Positions 1-8,344 of a stretch of 64,000 nt of DNA are shown in pieces; within the stretch, counting starts at the first letter, position 1, and every line of letters starts with the position of its first letter. The position numbers were made by a program, and so were the translations under genes. The DNA lies in the NCBI GenBank assembly GCA_937901255.1, contig CALCHN010000043.1, forward strand, positions 62,001 through 126,000, written 5' to 3'. Origin of the DNA: an uncultured Flavobacteriales bacterium (GTDB lineage Bacteria; Bacteroidota; Bacteroidia; Flavobacteriales_E; Vicingaceae). The notes beneath the pieces were generated by a model. The model worked only from the letters and a program-made list of their open reading frames with translations. It was not told where the DNA came from and searched no databases.

Positions 1-1683
1 AAAACCATAGAAGTAAATATAAAAGACAAAACCGTTAAAGTTAGAGATTATGGTCGTGGTATTCCATTAGGAAAAGTTATTGACTGTGTTTCTAAAATGA
101 ACACCGGTGGAAAATATGACTCTAAAGCTTTTAAAAAATCTGTTGGTTTAAATGGTGTAGGAACAAAAGCAGTAAACGCCCTTTCATCTTATTTTAAAGT
201 AGAATCTGTTCGTGATGGAAAAATTAAAAAAGTAGAGTTTGAAAAAGGTGAGCTAATTAACGACTACGAAATAGAAGAATCATCTTATAGAAAAGGAACT
301 AAAATTACTTTTATTCCCGATGAAACCATTTTTAAAAACTACACTTTCAGAAATCAGCACATAGAAAAACTGCTTTGGAATTATGCTTTTTTAAATACTG
401 GATTAACCATCTATTTTAATGGTGAAAAAATTCAATCGGAAAATGGTTTAAAAGATTTATTAGATCAAAACCTTTCTAACAAACCACTTTACCCAATAAT
501 TCACTTACATGGCGAAGATATTGAAGTAGCTATAACCCACACTGAATCTTATGGAGAGGAATATTATTCGTTTGTAAACGGACAATATACGCCACAAGGA
601 GGAACCCACCAAACTGAGTTTAGAACTGCTTTAGTAAAAACCATTAGAGAATTTTACGGAAAAGATTATGATGCTTCTGACATCCGTTCTTCTATTGTTT
701 CCGCAATAAGCGTAAAAGTAATGGAACCAGTTTTTGAATCTCAAACAAAAACCAAACTAGGCTCTACAGAAGTTGGTCCTGATGGTCCTTCTATGAGAGC
801 TTTTATTACTGATTTCTTAAAAAGAGAATTAGATAATTTTCTACATAAAAATCCGGAAGTTGCTGAAGCACTTCAACGAAAAATATTGCAGTCGGAACGT
901 GAGCGTAAAGATATGGCTGGCATTAAGCAATTAGCTAAAAAAAGAGCTAAAGATGCTTCTTTACATAACAAAAAGCTAAGAGATTGCAGGCTACATTATA
1001 ACGATACTAAAGACAATGAAAGAAAAGTGGAAACAACACTTTTTATTACTGAGGGAGACTCAGCTTCTGGTTCTATTACCAAATCGAGAGATGTAAACAC
1101 CCAAGCTGTTTTTAGTTTAAAAGGAAAACCACTAAACTCTCATGGGTTAACCAAAAAGATAGTGTATGAAAATGAAGAGTTTAACTTACTTCAGGCAGCA
1201 TTAAACATAGAAGAAAGCATAGACGATTTAAGGTACAACAACATTGTAATTGCTACCGATGCTGATGTTGATGGAATGCACATCCGTTTATTGCTCATTA
1301 CTTTTTTCTTGTCTTTCTTTCCTGATATTATTAAAAACGGACATCTATATATTTTAGATACGCCACTTTTTAGAGTTAGGGATAAATCTAAAACCATTTA
1401 TTGCTATTCTGAAGAAGAAAGACAAAATGCCATGAAAGAACTTAGAGGAAAACCCGAAATTACCCGATTTAAAGGATTGGGAGAAATTTCGCCCAACGAG
1501 TTCAAACACTTTATTGGCAAAGACATTCGTTTAGACCCTGTAATTATTGGTAAAAACACACCCATTCAAGAAATGTTGGAGTTTTACATGGGAAAAAACA
1601 CTCCTGAACGTCAGGAATTTATTATTGACAACTTAAAAATAGAAAAAGACCTAGCTGAAGAATTGTTAGTAGCCGAAGGTTAA
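1..1683 (+). CDS. parE: DNA topoisomerase IV subunit B (5' end outside window)
   Basis: ATPase subunit of type IIA topoisomerase IV, which with ParC decatenates daughter chromosomes. The reading frame is open from base 1, so the N-terminus is missing; 560 residues are visible. The GHKL ATP-binding fold begins at once with VRDYGRGIP (residues 14-22) and continues with GLNGVGTKAVNALS. The transducer lysine motif QTKTKLGS follows. The TOPRIM domain starts with EGDSASG near residue 351 and has DADVDGMHI near residue 420. EGDSASG, in place of the EGDSAGG typical of GyrB, together with the short C-terminus favours ParE over GyrB. parC is not in the window. A PASTA protein gene follows after 49 bp on the same strand. 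Confidence 0.93.
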   Translation, partial: KTIEVNIKDKTVKVRDYGRGIPLGKVIDCVSKMNTGGKYDSKAFKKSVGLNGVGTKAVNALSSYFKVESVRDGKIKKVEFEKGELINDYEIEESSYRKGTKITFIPDETIFKNYTFRNQHIEKLLWNYAFLNTGLTIYFNGEKIQSENGLKDLLDQNLSNKPLYPIIHLHGEDIEVAITHTESYGEEYYSFVNGQYTPQGGTHQTEFRTALVKTIREFYGKDYDASDIRSSIVSAISVKVMEPVFESQTKTKLGSTEVGPDGPSMRAFITDFLKRELDNFLHKNPEVAEALQRKILQSERERKDMAGIKQLAKKRAKDASLHNKKLRDCRLHYNDTKDNERKVETTLFITEGDSASGSITKSRDVNTQAVFSLKGKPLNSHGLTKKIVYENEEFNLLQAALNIEESIDDLRYNNIVIATDADVDGMHIRLLLITFFLSFFPDIIKNGHLYILDTPLFRVRDKSKTIYCYSEEERQNAMKELRGKPEITRFKGLGEISPNEFKHFIGKDIRLDPVIIGKNTPIQEMLEFYMGKNTPERQEFIIDNLKIEKDLAEELLVAEG

Positions 1684-1732
1684 TCCTATAAACTTCTAAA
1701 CTCATAAACTTCTCACCTAAAAGAATAAACAA

Positions 1733-2566
1733 ATGCTAAAATTCATATTCAGTAAACTTTTCTTAATCAACTTAGTTGCAGCAATTATTTTAATTATTAT
1801 TGCCTTTTATAGCTTTTCTGGTTACTTAACAAGTTATACCTTACATGGAGAGAGTGTTACTGTTCCATCATTAGAAGGATTAAGTGAAGAAGAAGTAACT
1901 ACTTTGCTGGAAGAAAAAGAATTACGCTACGAAATCCTGGATTCTGTTTATGTAGAAAAACAACCCAAAGGAATAGTAATAGACCAAAACCCTAAAGCAG
2001 AATCTTTTGTAAAGAAAAACAGAAAAATATACATTACTGTAACAAAAAAAGCTACTCCAAAAATTAGTTTTCCTAGTGTTATAGATATGTCGCAACGACT
2101 AGCTGTAGCTAAGTTAGAAAGCTATGGATTAAAAGTGAATACAGAATATCGTCCTTCAGAACACCAAGGAATTGTAATAGATTGCAAACTTGGAGATAAA
2201 TCTATAGCAACAGGCGATGAAATTGGATTAGGCTCAAAAATTACGGTGGTAATAGGAACAGGAAAAGGCGAAGGAAAAGTGATGGTTCCCTATCTTGTAA
2301 ATCTTTCTAAAGGTGAAGCAGAACAGCAGCTTCAAGCTTCTTTTTTAGGTATAGGATTAGAAATTTATGATGAATCTTGTAAAACAGCTGAAGATTCTGC
2401 CACAGCTAAAGTGTATAAACAACAACCTCCTTACGGAAGTGAAAGCACACTTTTTATTGGTAGTTCGGTAGATATTTACTTAACTTGCGACACTGCTAAA
2501 ATAAATGTGCAAAATTTTAGTTTAGATAGCCTAAACAATGAATCAGAAATTTCTGAAAGTGAATAA
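1733..2566 (+). CDS. Membrane-anchored PASTA-domain protein
   Basis: A 277-residue protein with one N-terminal membrane segment (about residues 7-29) and no visible kinase domain. Three PASTA repeats fill the remainder (about 40-105, 112-178 and 183-255), each opening with a VPSLEGLS-like or VPYLVNLS-like stretch. In Gram-positive bacteria PASTA domains sit on Ser/Thr kinases and penicillin-binding proteins and contact cell-wall fragments. Kinase-free PASTA proteins next to an RluD gene are common in Bacteroidota, where the role is not defined. The gene lies 49 bp after parE and its stop is one base before the ATG of the next gene, so these probably form one transcript. The C-terminus is acidic and serine-rich. 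Domain assignment is firm; function is open. Confidence 0.85.
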   Translation: MLKFIFSKLFLINLVAAIILIIIAFYSFSGYLTSYTLHGESVTVPSLEGLSEEEVTTLLEEKELRYEILDSVYVEKQPKGIVIDQNPKAESFVKKNRKIYITVTKKATPKISFPSVIDMSQRLAVAKLESYGLKVNTEYRPSEHQGIVIDCKLGDKSIATGDEIGLGSKITVVIGTGKGEGKVMVPYLVNLSKGEAEQQLQASFLGIGLEIYDESCKTAEDSATAKVYKQQPPYGSESTLFIGSSVDIYLTCDTAKINVQNFSLDSLNNESEISESE

Positions 2567-2567
2567 T

Positions 2568-4463
2568 ATGTTAAAAAAAGCCTTACTTATCTTCTTTATT
2601 TTTTGCAGTTTTTCAGCTATAAAAGCACAGGAAAAAATTTACGATTTAGGTGGTAACAAACACCTGAGAGCTTTATACAATAAAAGTATAGCAGAAAAAA
2701 ATCCTGAAATCTTTAGAAAAACTTCTAAGAAAAACAAAATCTTGCTTTCACTACCTTTTTTAGATGATTTTTCTCAAAACTATCACTTTCCTGATGTAAA
2801 CTTATGGCAAGATATTAACGTTTACATTAACTCAAACTACCCTAAAACACCACCATCATACGGTGTTGCTACTTTCGATGGTTTAGACTCTACTGGTTTT
2901 CCTTACGATTTTTCTTCGCAAATAGCTCATGGAATTGCAGATTCGCTTACTTCTCACCCTATAGATTTAACAGTTATAAATGATAGTGTATATTTAAGTT
3001 TTCAGTATCAGGCAGGAGGCAACGGAAATGCTCCTGAAGTAGAAGATTCCTTACGTTTAGATTTTTTTAGAAAAGCCGACAGTTCTTGGGTAAGAGTTTG
3101 GAGTGTTCCCGGAACAGGAAATCATTCATTTAAAAAAGTAATGGTTTCTGTTGATACAAATTACCACAACGATGCGTTTATGTTCCGATTTACCAACTTA
3201 GCTACCCTTAGTGGTAATTTCGACCATTGGCATGTTGATTATGTGTATTTAAATGACAACAGAACTTTTACAGACACTATTCTGGATGATGTTGCCCTCA
3301 TTACCAATCATTATAATTTATTAAATGAACTTACCGCATTACCTTGGGATCATTACCTTACCGATACTATTGGTTTAATGGCGGAAACCATGCCTGTTGC
3401 CTATAAAAATAATTTTAATAATTCTTACGATGTTTTCTATAAATATGAAGTAAGCGACAACAATGGTGCTGGTCCAGTTGTTGAGACTTATCCATCAGGA
3501 GTAGCATCAAAAACTGTTGCAGCCTACTCTACTCTACTTGAACCTCAAGCTGTTTATCAAACCACCCCATTTTTTCTAAATGATTTTTCTTTTCCATCAG
3601 ACAACTCTGTAAACAAGGTTTTCCAAATAAAAAACTATTTCGATATTAATCCTTTTATAGATATTAATCAGAAAAACGATACGGTAATATCATATCAAGC
3701 TTTTGGTTCTTACTATGCTTACGATGACGGAAGTGCCGAATTAGGTTACGGAATTGAAGGGGTTACAGCCAAATTAGCTAACCAATTCTACATTAGAAAA
3801 ACCGATACGCTTACTGCTATTCAAATTTATTTTAATCCAATACTTAATGATATTAGAGGGGAAAGTTTTAAACTTACTGTTTGGAGCAGCTTAAACCCAG
3901 AAGTAATTCTTTATCAACAGAATAGTTTTTATTTTCCTGCTTATTCTTTTACTAACGAATTCCTAAACTATACCTTAGATGCTCCTATTATTCTCAACCC
4001 AGGAACTTATTATGTAGGGTATCAAAAAATATCTACCTCAAAATTAAATGTTGGGTACGATGTAAATACCAATTCTAAAAATAAAATTTGGTACAATGCA
4101 GTTGGTATTTGGGAAAACCCATCAGCAGGCTACCCTAATGGCTCTTTAATGATTCGTCCGGTATTTGGTTCTACTGGCGACCCTATAACTACAATTGATG
4201 AAAACACTAAAATTAACAACTCTAATGATTTTAACATCTATCCCAATCCTACATCTCATTTAGTTACTATTGCTACTCAACAACATTCATCTACCATTTA
4301 TGAAGTTGAAATTTTTGATGTTTATGGAAAAAATCACCTAACAACTACTTTACAACAGAGTACCACTATTGATGTAAGCAATTTTAGCAAAGGAATTTAT
4401 TTTGTTAGAATGATAAATAAAGACAAAGGAAATATACAAACCAAAAAACTGATTATTCAATAA
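2568..4463 (+). CDS. Secreted protein with type IX secretion sorting domain
   Basis: A 631-residue exported protein. The chosen start, MLKKALLIFFIFCSF, gives a clean Sec signal peptide ending near AIKAQ. An in-frame ATG 30 bp upstream overlaps the preceding gene and would put charged residues ahead of the signal, so it was not used. The body looks like beta-rich, jelly-roll-type modules with no catalytic motif I recognise. The last 85 or so residues are a type A T9SS C-terminal domain: NIYPNPTSH, then EIFDVYGK, then the terminal FSKGIYFVRM and KKLIIQ strands. This domain directs transport across the outer membrane and surface attachment, and is usually removed by PorU. It is the last gene of the parE-PASTA run; a 42-bp palindrome lies 52 bp downstream. 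Confidence 0.85.
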   Translation: MLKKALLIFFIFCSFSAIKAQEKIYDLGGNKHLRALYNKSIAEKNPEIFRKTSKKNKILLSLPFLDDFSQNYHFPDVNLWQDINVYINSNYPKTPPSYGVATFDGLDSTGFPYDFSSQIAHGIADSLTSHPIDLTVINDSVYLSFQYQAGGNGNAPEVEDSLRLDFFRKADSSWVRVWSVPGTGNHSFKKVMVSVDTNYHNDAFMFRFTNLATLSGNFDHWHVDYVYLNDNRTFTDTILDDVALITNHYNLLNELTALPWDHYLTDTIGLMAETMPVAYKNNFNNSYDVFYKYEVSDNNGAGPVVETYPSGVASKTVAAYSTLLEPQAVYQTTPFFLNDFSFPSDNSVNKVFQIKNYFDINPFIDINQKNDTVISYQAFGSYYAYDDGSAELGYGIEGVTAKLANQFYIRKTDTLTAIQIYFNPILNDIRGESFKLTVWSSLNPEVILYQQNSFYFPAYSFTNEFLNYTLDAPIILNPGTYYVGYQKISTSKLNVGYDVNTNSKNKIWYNAVGIWENPSAGYPNGSLMIRPVFGSTGDPITTIDENTKINNSNDFNIYPNPTSHLVTIATQQHSSTIYEVEIFDVYGKNHLTTTLQQSTTIDVSNFSKGIYFVRMINKDKGNIQTKKLIIQ

Positions 4464-4514
4464 TATAAAAAATTATGCATTAAATATTAAAATAATTATT
4501 TACTAATTATTTTA

Positions 4515-4556
4515 AACTCACCCCCAAATTATCTTAAGATAATTTGGGGGTGAGTT
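4515..4556. repeat. 42-bp perfect palindrome (REP-like/terminator)
   Basis: A perfect inverted repeat centred between 4535 and 4536: AACTCACCCCC, then AAATTATCTT and its mirror image. The half TTATCNTAAGATAA followed by TTGGGG and TGAGT reappears at 19734-19760, so this is a small dispersed family rather than a unique terminator. It lies between two genes on the same strand, has no T-run, and could still stop or stabilise the upstream transcript. Confidence 0.7.
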
Positions 4557-4604
4557 GAGAACTAACAGATAAATTAAAATGCACAATGAAAATAATACCT
4601 ATAA

Positions 4605-5645
4605 ATGAATTCATATAACGAAGAAGAAGTAGAAGACAATGACTTGTTTGAACATTACAAGTTTAAGGCTGACAAAGGACAAGAATTATTGAGAATCGAT
4701 AAGTTTTTAATGGATAGAATTCCTAACACTACCCGAAATAAACTTCAAAACGCATTAACCGAAGGACACATCTTAGTAAACAAAAAACCTGTAAAAGCGA
4801 ACTACAGAGTTAAACCTTTGGATGATATTACGGTTGAACTTCCCTACCCTCCTCAAGAAATTGTACTTATTCCTGAAGATATTCCACTAAACATTCTTTA
4901 TGAAGATGATGATGTAATTGTACTCAACAAAGATGCAGGTTTAGTTGTTCATCCGGGATATGGAAACCACACAGGCACTTTAGTAAATGGCTTAATTTAT
5001 CACTTTAAAAATCTTCCTGACTCCTCTATGGCAAACCGCCCCGGTTTAGTACACCGTTTAGACAAAAACACTACAGGCGTAATGGTTATTGCCAAAACAG
5101 AACATGCACTATCGCATTTAGGTAAGCAATTTTTTGATAGAACCATTGAACGAAGATACCAAGCCTTAGTTTGGGGCGATTTTGAAGAAGAAAACGGCAC
5201 AGTTGAAGGAAATGTAGGTAGAAGTTTACAAAATAGAAAAGTAATGAGTGTTTTTCCTGATGGAGAATTTGGAAAACACGCCATAACACATTACAAAGTG
5301 CTAAAAAGATTTGGCTACGTTACTTTAGTAGAATGTAAATTGGAAACAGGCAGAACCCACCAAATTAGAGTACACATGCAGCACATAAAACACCCGTTGT
5401 TTAATGATGAAGATTATGGTGGCGACAGAATTTTAAAAGGAACTTCTTTTACCAAGTACAAGCAATTTATAAATAATTGTTTTGAAATTTTACCCCGACA
5501 AGCACTTCATGCTAAATCCTTAGGGTTTGAGCATCCTGCTACAGGAGAATGGCTACATTTTGAAACCGATTTACCGGAAGATATGACCAAATTACTCGAA
5601 AAATGGGATGGCTATATTAGCAACCGAAATACTTTTGAGGATTAA
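4605..5645 (+). CDS. rluD: 23S rRNA pseudouridine synthase, RluD family
   Basis: Converts uridines to pseudouridine in 23S rRNA (helix 69 in the characterised RluD). The protein has 346 residues. An acidic N-terminal extension precedes an S4 RNA-binding domain (about 30-95, with KFLMDRIPNTTRNKLQ). The catalytic domain carries GLVHRLDKNTTG with catalytic aspartate D153, and a later TGRTHQIRVHMQ motif. Length and order match RluD rather than the shorter RluA/RluC paralogue at 17661-18578. A second shared RluA-family gene in one window is normal for Bacteroidota. The palindrome at 4515 separates it from the preceding T9SS gene. A promoter-like pair for rpe overlaps its last codons. Confidence 0.88.
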   Translation: MNSYNEEEVEDNDLFEHYKFKADKGQELLRIDKFLMDRIPNTTRNKLQNALTEGHILVNKKPVKANYRVKPLDDITVELPYPPQEIVLIPEDIPLNILYEDDDVIVLNKDAGLVVHPGYGNHTGTLVNGLIYHFKNLPDSSMANRPGLVHRLDKNTTGVMVIAKTEHALSHLGKQFFDRTIERRYQALVWGDFEEENGTVEGNVGRSLQNRKVMSVFPDGEFGKHAITHYKVLKRFGYVTLVECKLETGRTHQIRVHMQHIKHPLFNDEDYGGDRILKGTSFTKYKQFINNCFEILPRQALHAKSLGFEHPATGEWLHFETDLPEDMTKLLEKWDGYISNRNTFED

Positions 5646-5662
5646 AAATATTAATACTTTTG
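5634..5662 (+). promoter_or_regulatory. Bacteroidota-type promoter upstream of rpe
   Basis: TTTG at 5634-5637, a 17-bp spacer and TACTTTTG at 5655-5662 match the Bacteroidota primary sigma consensus (TTTG, TAnnTTTG), though the spacer is on the short side. It lies 45 bp before the rpe ATG and overlaps the end of the rluD gene. Inference from motif only. Confidence 0.4.
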
Positions 5663-5706
5663 TACTTTAAAACTCAACTAATATTAAACGTTATATATTT
5701 TAAAAT

Positions 5707-6357
5707 ATGAAACAAATTATAGCTCCTTCCATTTTAGCGTCAGATTTTGCTAACCTGCAAAAAGAAGCCGAAATGCTCGATAAAAGCAGTGCCGACTGGT
5801 TTCATATTGATGTGATGGATGGTGTTTTTGTGCCCAACATTAGCTTTGGAATGCCTATAATTAAAGCCATCAGAAAGTTTAGTAAAAAACCTTTTGATGT
5901 GCATTTAATGATTGTTAATCCTGATAACTATATTAGCGATTTTAAAAATGCTGGTGCCGATATTTTAACCGTGCATTACGAAGCTTGCACACATTTACAT
6001 AGAACCCTACAAGCTATAAAAAAAGAAGGTATGAAAGCCGGGGTAGCAATTAATCCGCATACAAATGTAAATGTATTAGAAGATACTATTAATGATATTG
6101 ATGTAGTGTTGGTAATGTCTGTAAACCCTGGTTTTGGCGGACAATCTTTTATTGAAAATACTTACGAAAAAGTAAAACAACTAAAACAGTTAATTACCAA
6201 AAAAGGAGCAAATACCTTAATAGAAATTGATGGTGGTGTTACCAATGCAAATGCAAAAAAATTGTTAGACTGCGGTGCTGATGCATTGGTAGCCGGAAGC
6301 TTTGTTTTTTCTTCAGAAAATCCAATAAACACCATTGCTGAACTAAAAAATTTATAA
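5707..6357 (+). CDS. rpe: Ribulose-phosphate 3-epimerase
   Basis: Interconverts D-ribulose 5-phosphate and D-xylulose 5-phosphate in the pentose phosphate pathway. At 216 residues it is the usual size for this TIM barrel. Visible signatures are APSILASDFANL at the N-terminus, FHIDVMDG (metal-binding histidine and catalytic aspartate near residues 35-40), VHLMIVNP, VMSVNPGFGGQSF and the phosphate-binding EIDGGV. All expected metal ligands appear present. It begins about 60 bp after the rluD stop and is followed 44 bp later by a hydrolase lipoprotein gene on the same strand. Confidence 0.93.
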   Translation: MKQIIAPSILASDFANLQKEAEMLDKSSADWFHIDVMDGVFVPNISFGMPIIKAIRKFSKKPFDVHLMIVNPDNYISDFKNAGADILTVHYEACTHLHRTLQAIKKEGMKAGVAINPHTNVNVLEDTINDIDVVLVMSVNPGFGGQSFIENTYEKVKQLKQLITKKGANTLIEIDGGVTNANAKKLLDCGADALVAGSFVFSSENPINTIAELKNL

Positions 6358-6401
6358 TCTAAAAAATTGTTATTACTTTTAACCGAAAAATATTTATTAT
6401 T

Positions 6402-7394
6402 ATGACTGTTAATCAACTTAAATGGAATGTGTTATTTGTTGCTGTAGCAACACTTTTTGCTTGTAATGGCAACCAACCTAAAGAAGCTACTGAAACGGTA
6501 GAACAGCAAGTGGAAATTCCTACGGAACAAAAATCCATAGCAATTAATGGTGTTGAACACTTTTTTACTATTAAAGGGAATAGCGAAGGCGAACCTATTA
6601 TTTTTTTACATGGCGGACCAGGACTTTCTCACAATTACTTACTTCCTTATTTTAATGAATTAGCAGCCAATTATCAGTTAATATTTTATGATCAAAGAGG
6701 TAGCGGACAATCTGCTTTTCCTGAAGATACCACTTCTATAAACATAGCTACTTTTGTGGAAGATATAGAAGCCATTAGAAAACATTTCGGCAAAGAAAAA
6801 ATAACACTTGCAGGTCATTCTTGGGGAAGTTTATTAGCACTTCACTACGGACAAAAATACCCTGACAACCTTACTCAACTTATATTAATTTCTCCCGCTC
6901 CTACTACAAGTGCTCACTACGAAAAAATGTTGAGCAACATGCAACAAAAAAGAAAAGAAGAAGATACCAAAGAATTGGTTAAATTAATGATGTCTAAAGA
7001 GTTTGAAAAAAGAGACCCTGAAACATTTACTAAAGCAATGAAAATTGGCGATAAAGCTAATTTATACGACCAAACTAAGGTAGATGCATTGTATGAATTA
7101 CACAACTACAACGAAAAAACTGCAAGTAACTTTTGGTTGGTGAGTAACATTATGGAGAAAAACTTTTTTAACTACGATATTACCTCAGAAATTAACAACA
7201 TTTCTTGTCCTTCAATAATTATTATTGGCGATATGGATAATGTGCCTTTTGCTTCAAACCAACTATTAAGCGAAACGCTAAAAAACACCAAGTTAGAAGT
7301 AATTAAAGCAACCGGACATTACCCATTTTTTGAAGAGCCTAAAGCATTTAACAATGCCTTAAACAATTTCCTTAATCCAGAATATCAAGATTAA
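6402..7394 (+). CDS. Alpha/beta-hydrolase lipoprotein, proline iminopeptidase-like
   Basis: A 330-residue alpha/beta-hydrolase of the prolyl-aminopeptidase type (S33). The N-terminus is a lipoprotein signal with lipobox LFAC, followed by a linker rich in E and Q, so it is probably tethered in the cell envelope. The oxyanion-hole motif is LHGGPGL. The nucleophile elbow is GHSWGS with serine 140. The acid and base likely lie in GDMDN and in GHYPF near the C-terminus. Proline iminopeptidases release N-terminal proline from peptides; the exact substrate here cannot be told from sequence. The S4 protein gene follows after 8 bp, so co-transcription is likely. Confidence 0.8.
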   Translation: MTVNQLKWNVLFVAVATLFACNGNQPKEATETVEQQVEIPTEQKSIAINGVEHFFTIKGNSEGEPIIFLHGGPGLSHNYLLPYFNELAANYQLIFYDQRGSGQSAFPEDTTSINIATFVEDIEAIRKHFGKEKITLAGHSWGSLLALHYGQKYPDNLTQLILISPAPTTSAHYEKMLSNMQQKRKEEDTKELVKLMMSKEFEKRDPETFTKAMKIGDKANLYDQTKVDALYELHNYNEKTASNFWLVSNIMEKNFFNYDITSEINNISCPSIIIIGDMDNVPFASNQLLSETLKNTKLEVIKATGHYPFFEEPKAFNNALNNFLNPEYQD

Positions 7395-7402
7395 TTTACT
7401 AC

Positions 7403-7615
7403 ATGGAAATTATTGATTTTGAATTAAAAGATGAATACATTGAGCTAAACAAACTGCTTAAATTTACAGGTGTTTGCGATACAGGTGGAGATGCTAAAAT
7501 GAGCATAGACCAAGGTTTGGTCAAATACAACAACCAAGTGGAAACACAAAGAAGAAAAAAAGTAAGAAAAGGAGATACTATTCAATTTCAACAGTACCAA
7601 ATAGAAGTTCGTTAA
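7403..7615 (+). CDS. Small S4-domain RNA-binding protein (YbcJ-like)
   Basis: A 70-residue protein that is almost entirely one S4 RNA-binding domain: FELKDEYIELNKLLKFTGV, then GGDAKMSIDQGLVKYN and the QRRKKVRKGDTI turn. Stand-alone S4 proteins of the YbcJ type bind RNA, and the precise target is not settled. It starts 8 bp after the hydrolase gene and ends 2 bp before the phosphoribosyltransferase gene, so the three are probably one operon. Codon use matches its neighbours. Confidence 0.85.
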   Translation: MEIIDFELKDEYIELNKLLKFTGVCDTGGDAKMSIDQGLVKYNNQVETQRRKKVRKGDTIQFQQYQIEVR

Positions 7616-7617
7616 TT

Positions 7618-8124
7618 ATGTCAAATCAGAAAACTAAAATATTAAGCCACGAGCAAATAAGTAGAAAGATAAATCGTATTGCTTTTCAAATTTTTGAAGA
7701 TAATCATCTAGAAAAAGAAATTGTTATTGTTGGTATTGAAAAAAAAGGACATTTATTAGCCAAAAAAATTGCCGAAAAACTTGTTGCTATTTCTACTATA
7801 AAAGTTACCGAAGCATCTTTAAAACTAAATAAAGACAAACCTTTAAGTGAAGAACCTAAACTTTCTGTTACTGAAAAAGAAATTGAAGACAAAGTAGTTA
7901 TTTTAGTAGATGATGTGCTAAACTCAGGCAAAACCCTAATTTATGGGGTTAAATACCTTTTAAATTTTAATATTCGCAGAATGTCAACAGTTGTATTGGT
8001 TGATAGAAATAACAAACGCTACCCTATTGGCACGCACTATGTTGGTTTATCACTTTCTACCACTTTAAAAGACCATATTTCTATTGAATTTGTTAGTGGT
8101 AAAATGACGGCTTACTTGAGTTGA
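7618..8124 (+). CDS. Phosphoribosyltransferase-family protein (PyrR/Hpt-like)
   Basis: A 168-residue type I phosphoribosyltransferase fold. The PRPP-binding loop reads VILVDDVLNSGKTL (about residues 95-108), with IVGIEKKGHLLAKKI as the preceding strand-loop. PyrR and hypoxanthine phosphoribosyltransferases share this layout. The sequence alone does not settle whether it is a pyrimidine regulator with uracil phosphoribosyltransferase activity or a purine-salvage enzyme. It is the last gene of the hydrolase-S4 group. The integron-like array begins about 170 bp downstream, so this gene marks the left chromosomal flank. Confidence 0.8.
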   Translation: MSNQKTKILSHEQISRKINRIAFQIFEDNHLEKEIVIVGIEKKGHLLAKKIAEKLVAISTIKVTEASLKLNKDKPLSEEPKLSVTEKEIEDKVVILVDDVLNSGKTLIYGVKYLLNFNIRRMSTVVLVDRNNKRYPIGTHYVGLSLSTTLKDHISIEFVSGKMTAYLS

Positions 8125-8296
8125 TTGTAGCTTTCCCACACTCCTAGTGTATTTGTAATTCGTTCACCCACCTAATATGGTCTTCTTGAATAAGAATACA
8201 AAAATCATTTGCCTGATTTATAAACTATTTTTAAAAATATAAATATTTTTGATTAAGTTTAAAATCAACTTTTTAAAACCCTAAATTGATTTTTTT
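8125..8296. other. AT-rich left junction of array 1
   Basis: There is no gene here. The stretch contains short AT-rich dyads, such as one around 8230-8255, and a TCAATTTAGGG-like motif near 8280. No terminator with a T-run was seen after the phosphoribosyltransferase gene and no clear promoter before the recombinase. This is the junction between ordinary chromosome and the integron-like element. Confidence 0.4.
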
Positions 8297-8344
8297 ATGT
8301 AAAAAATTAGCGTAAAACCACTATACCATAAAAAGCAAAATTGT

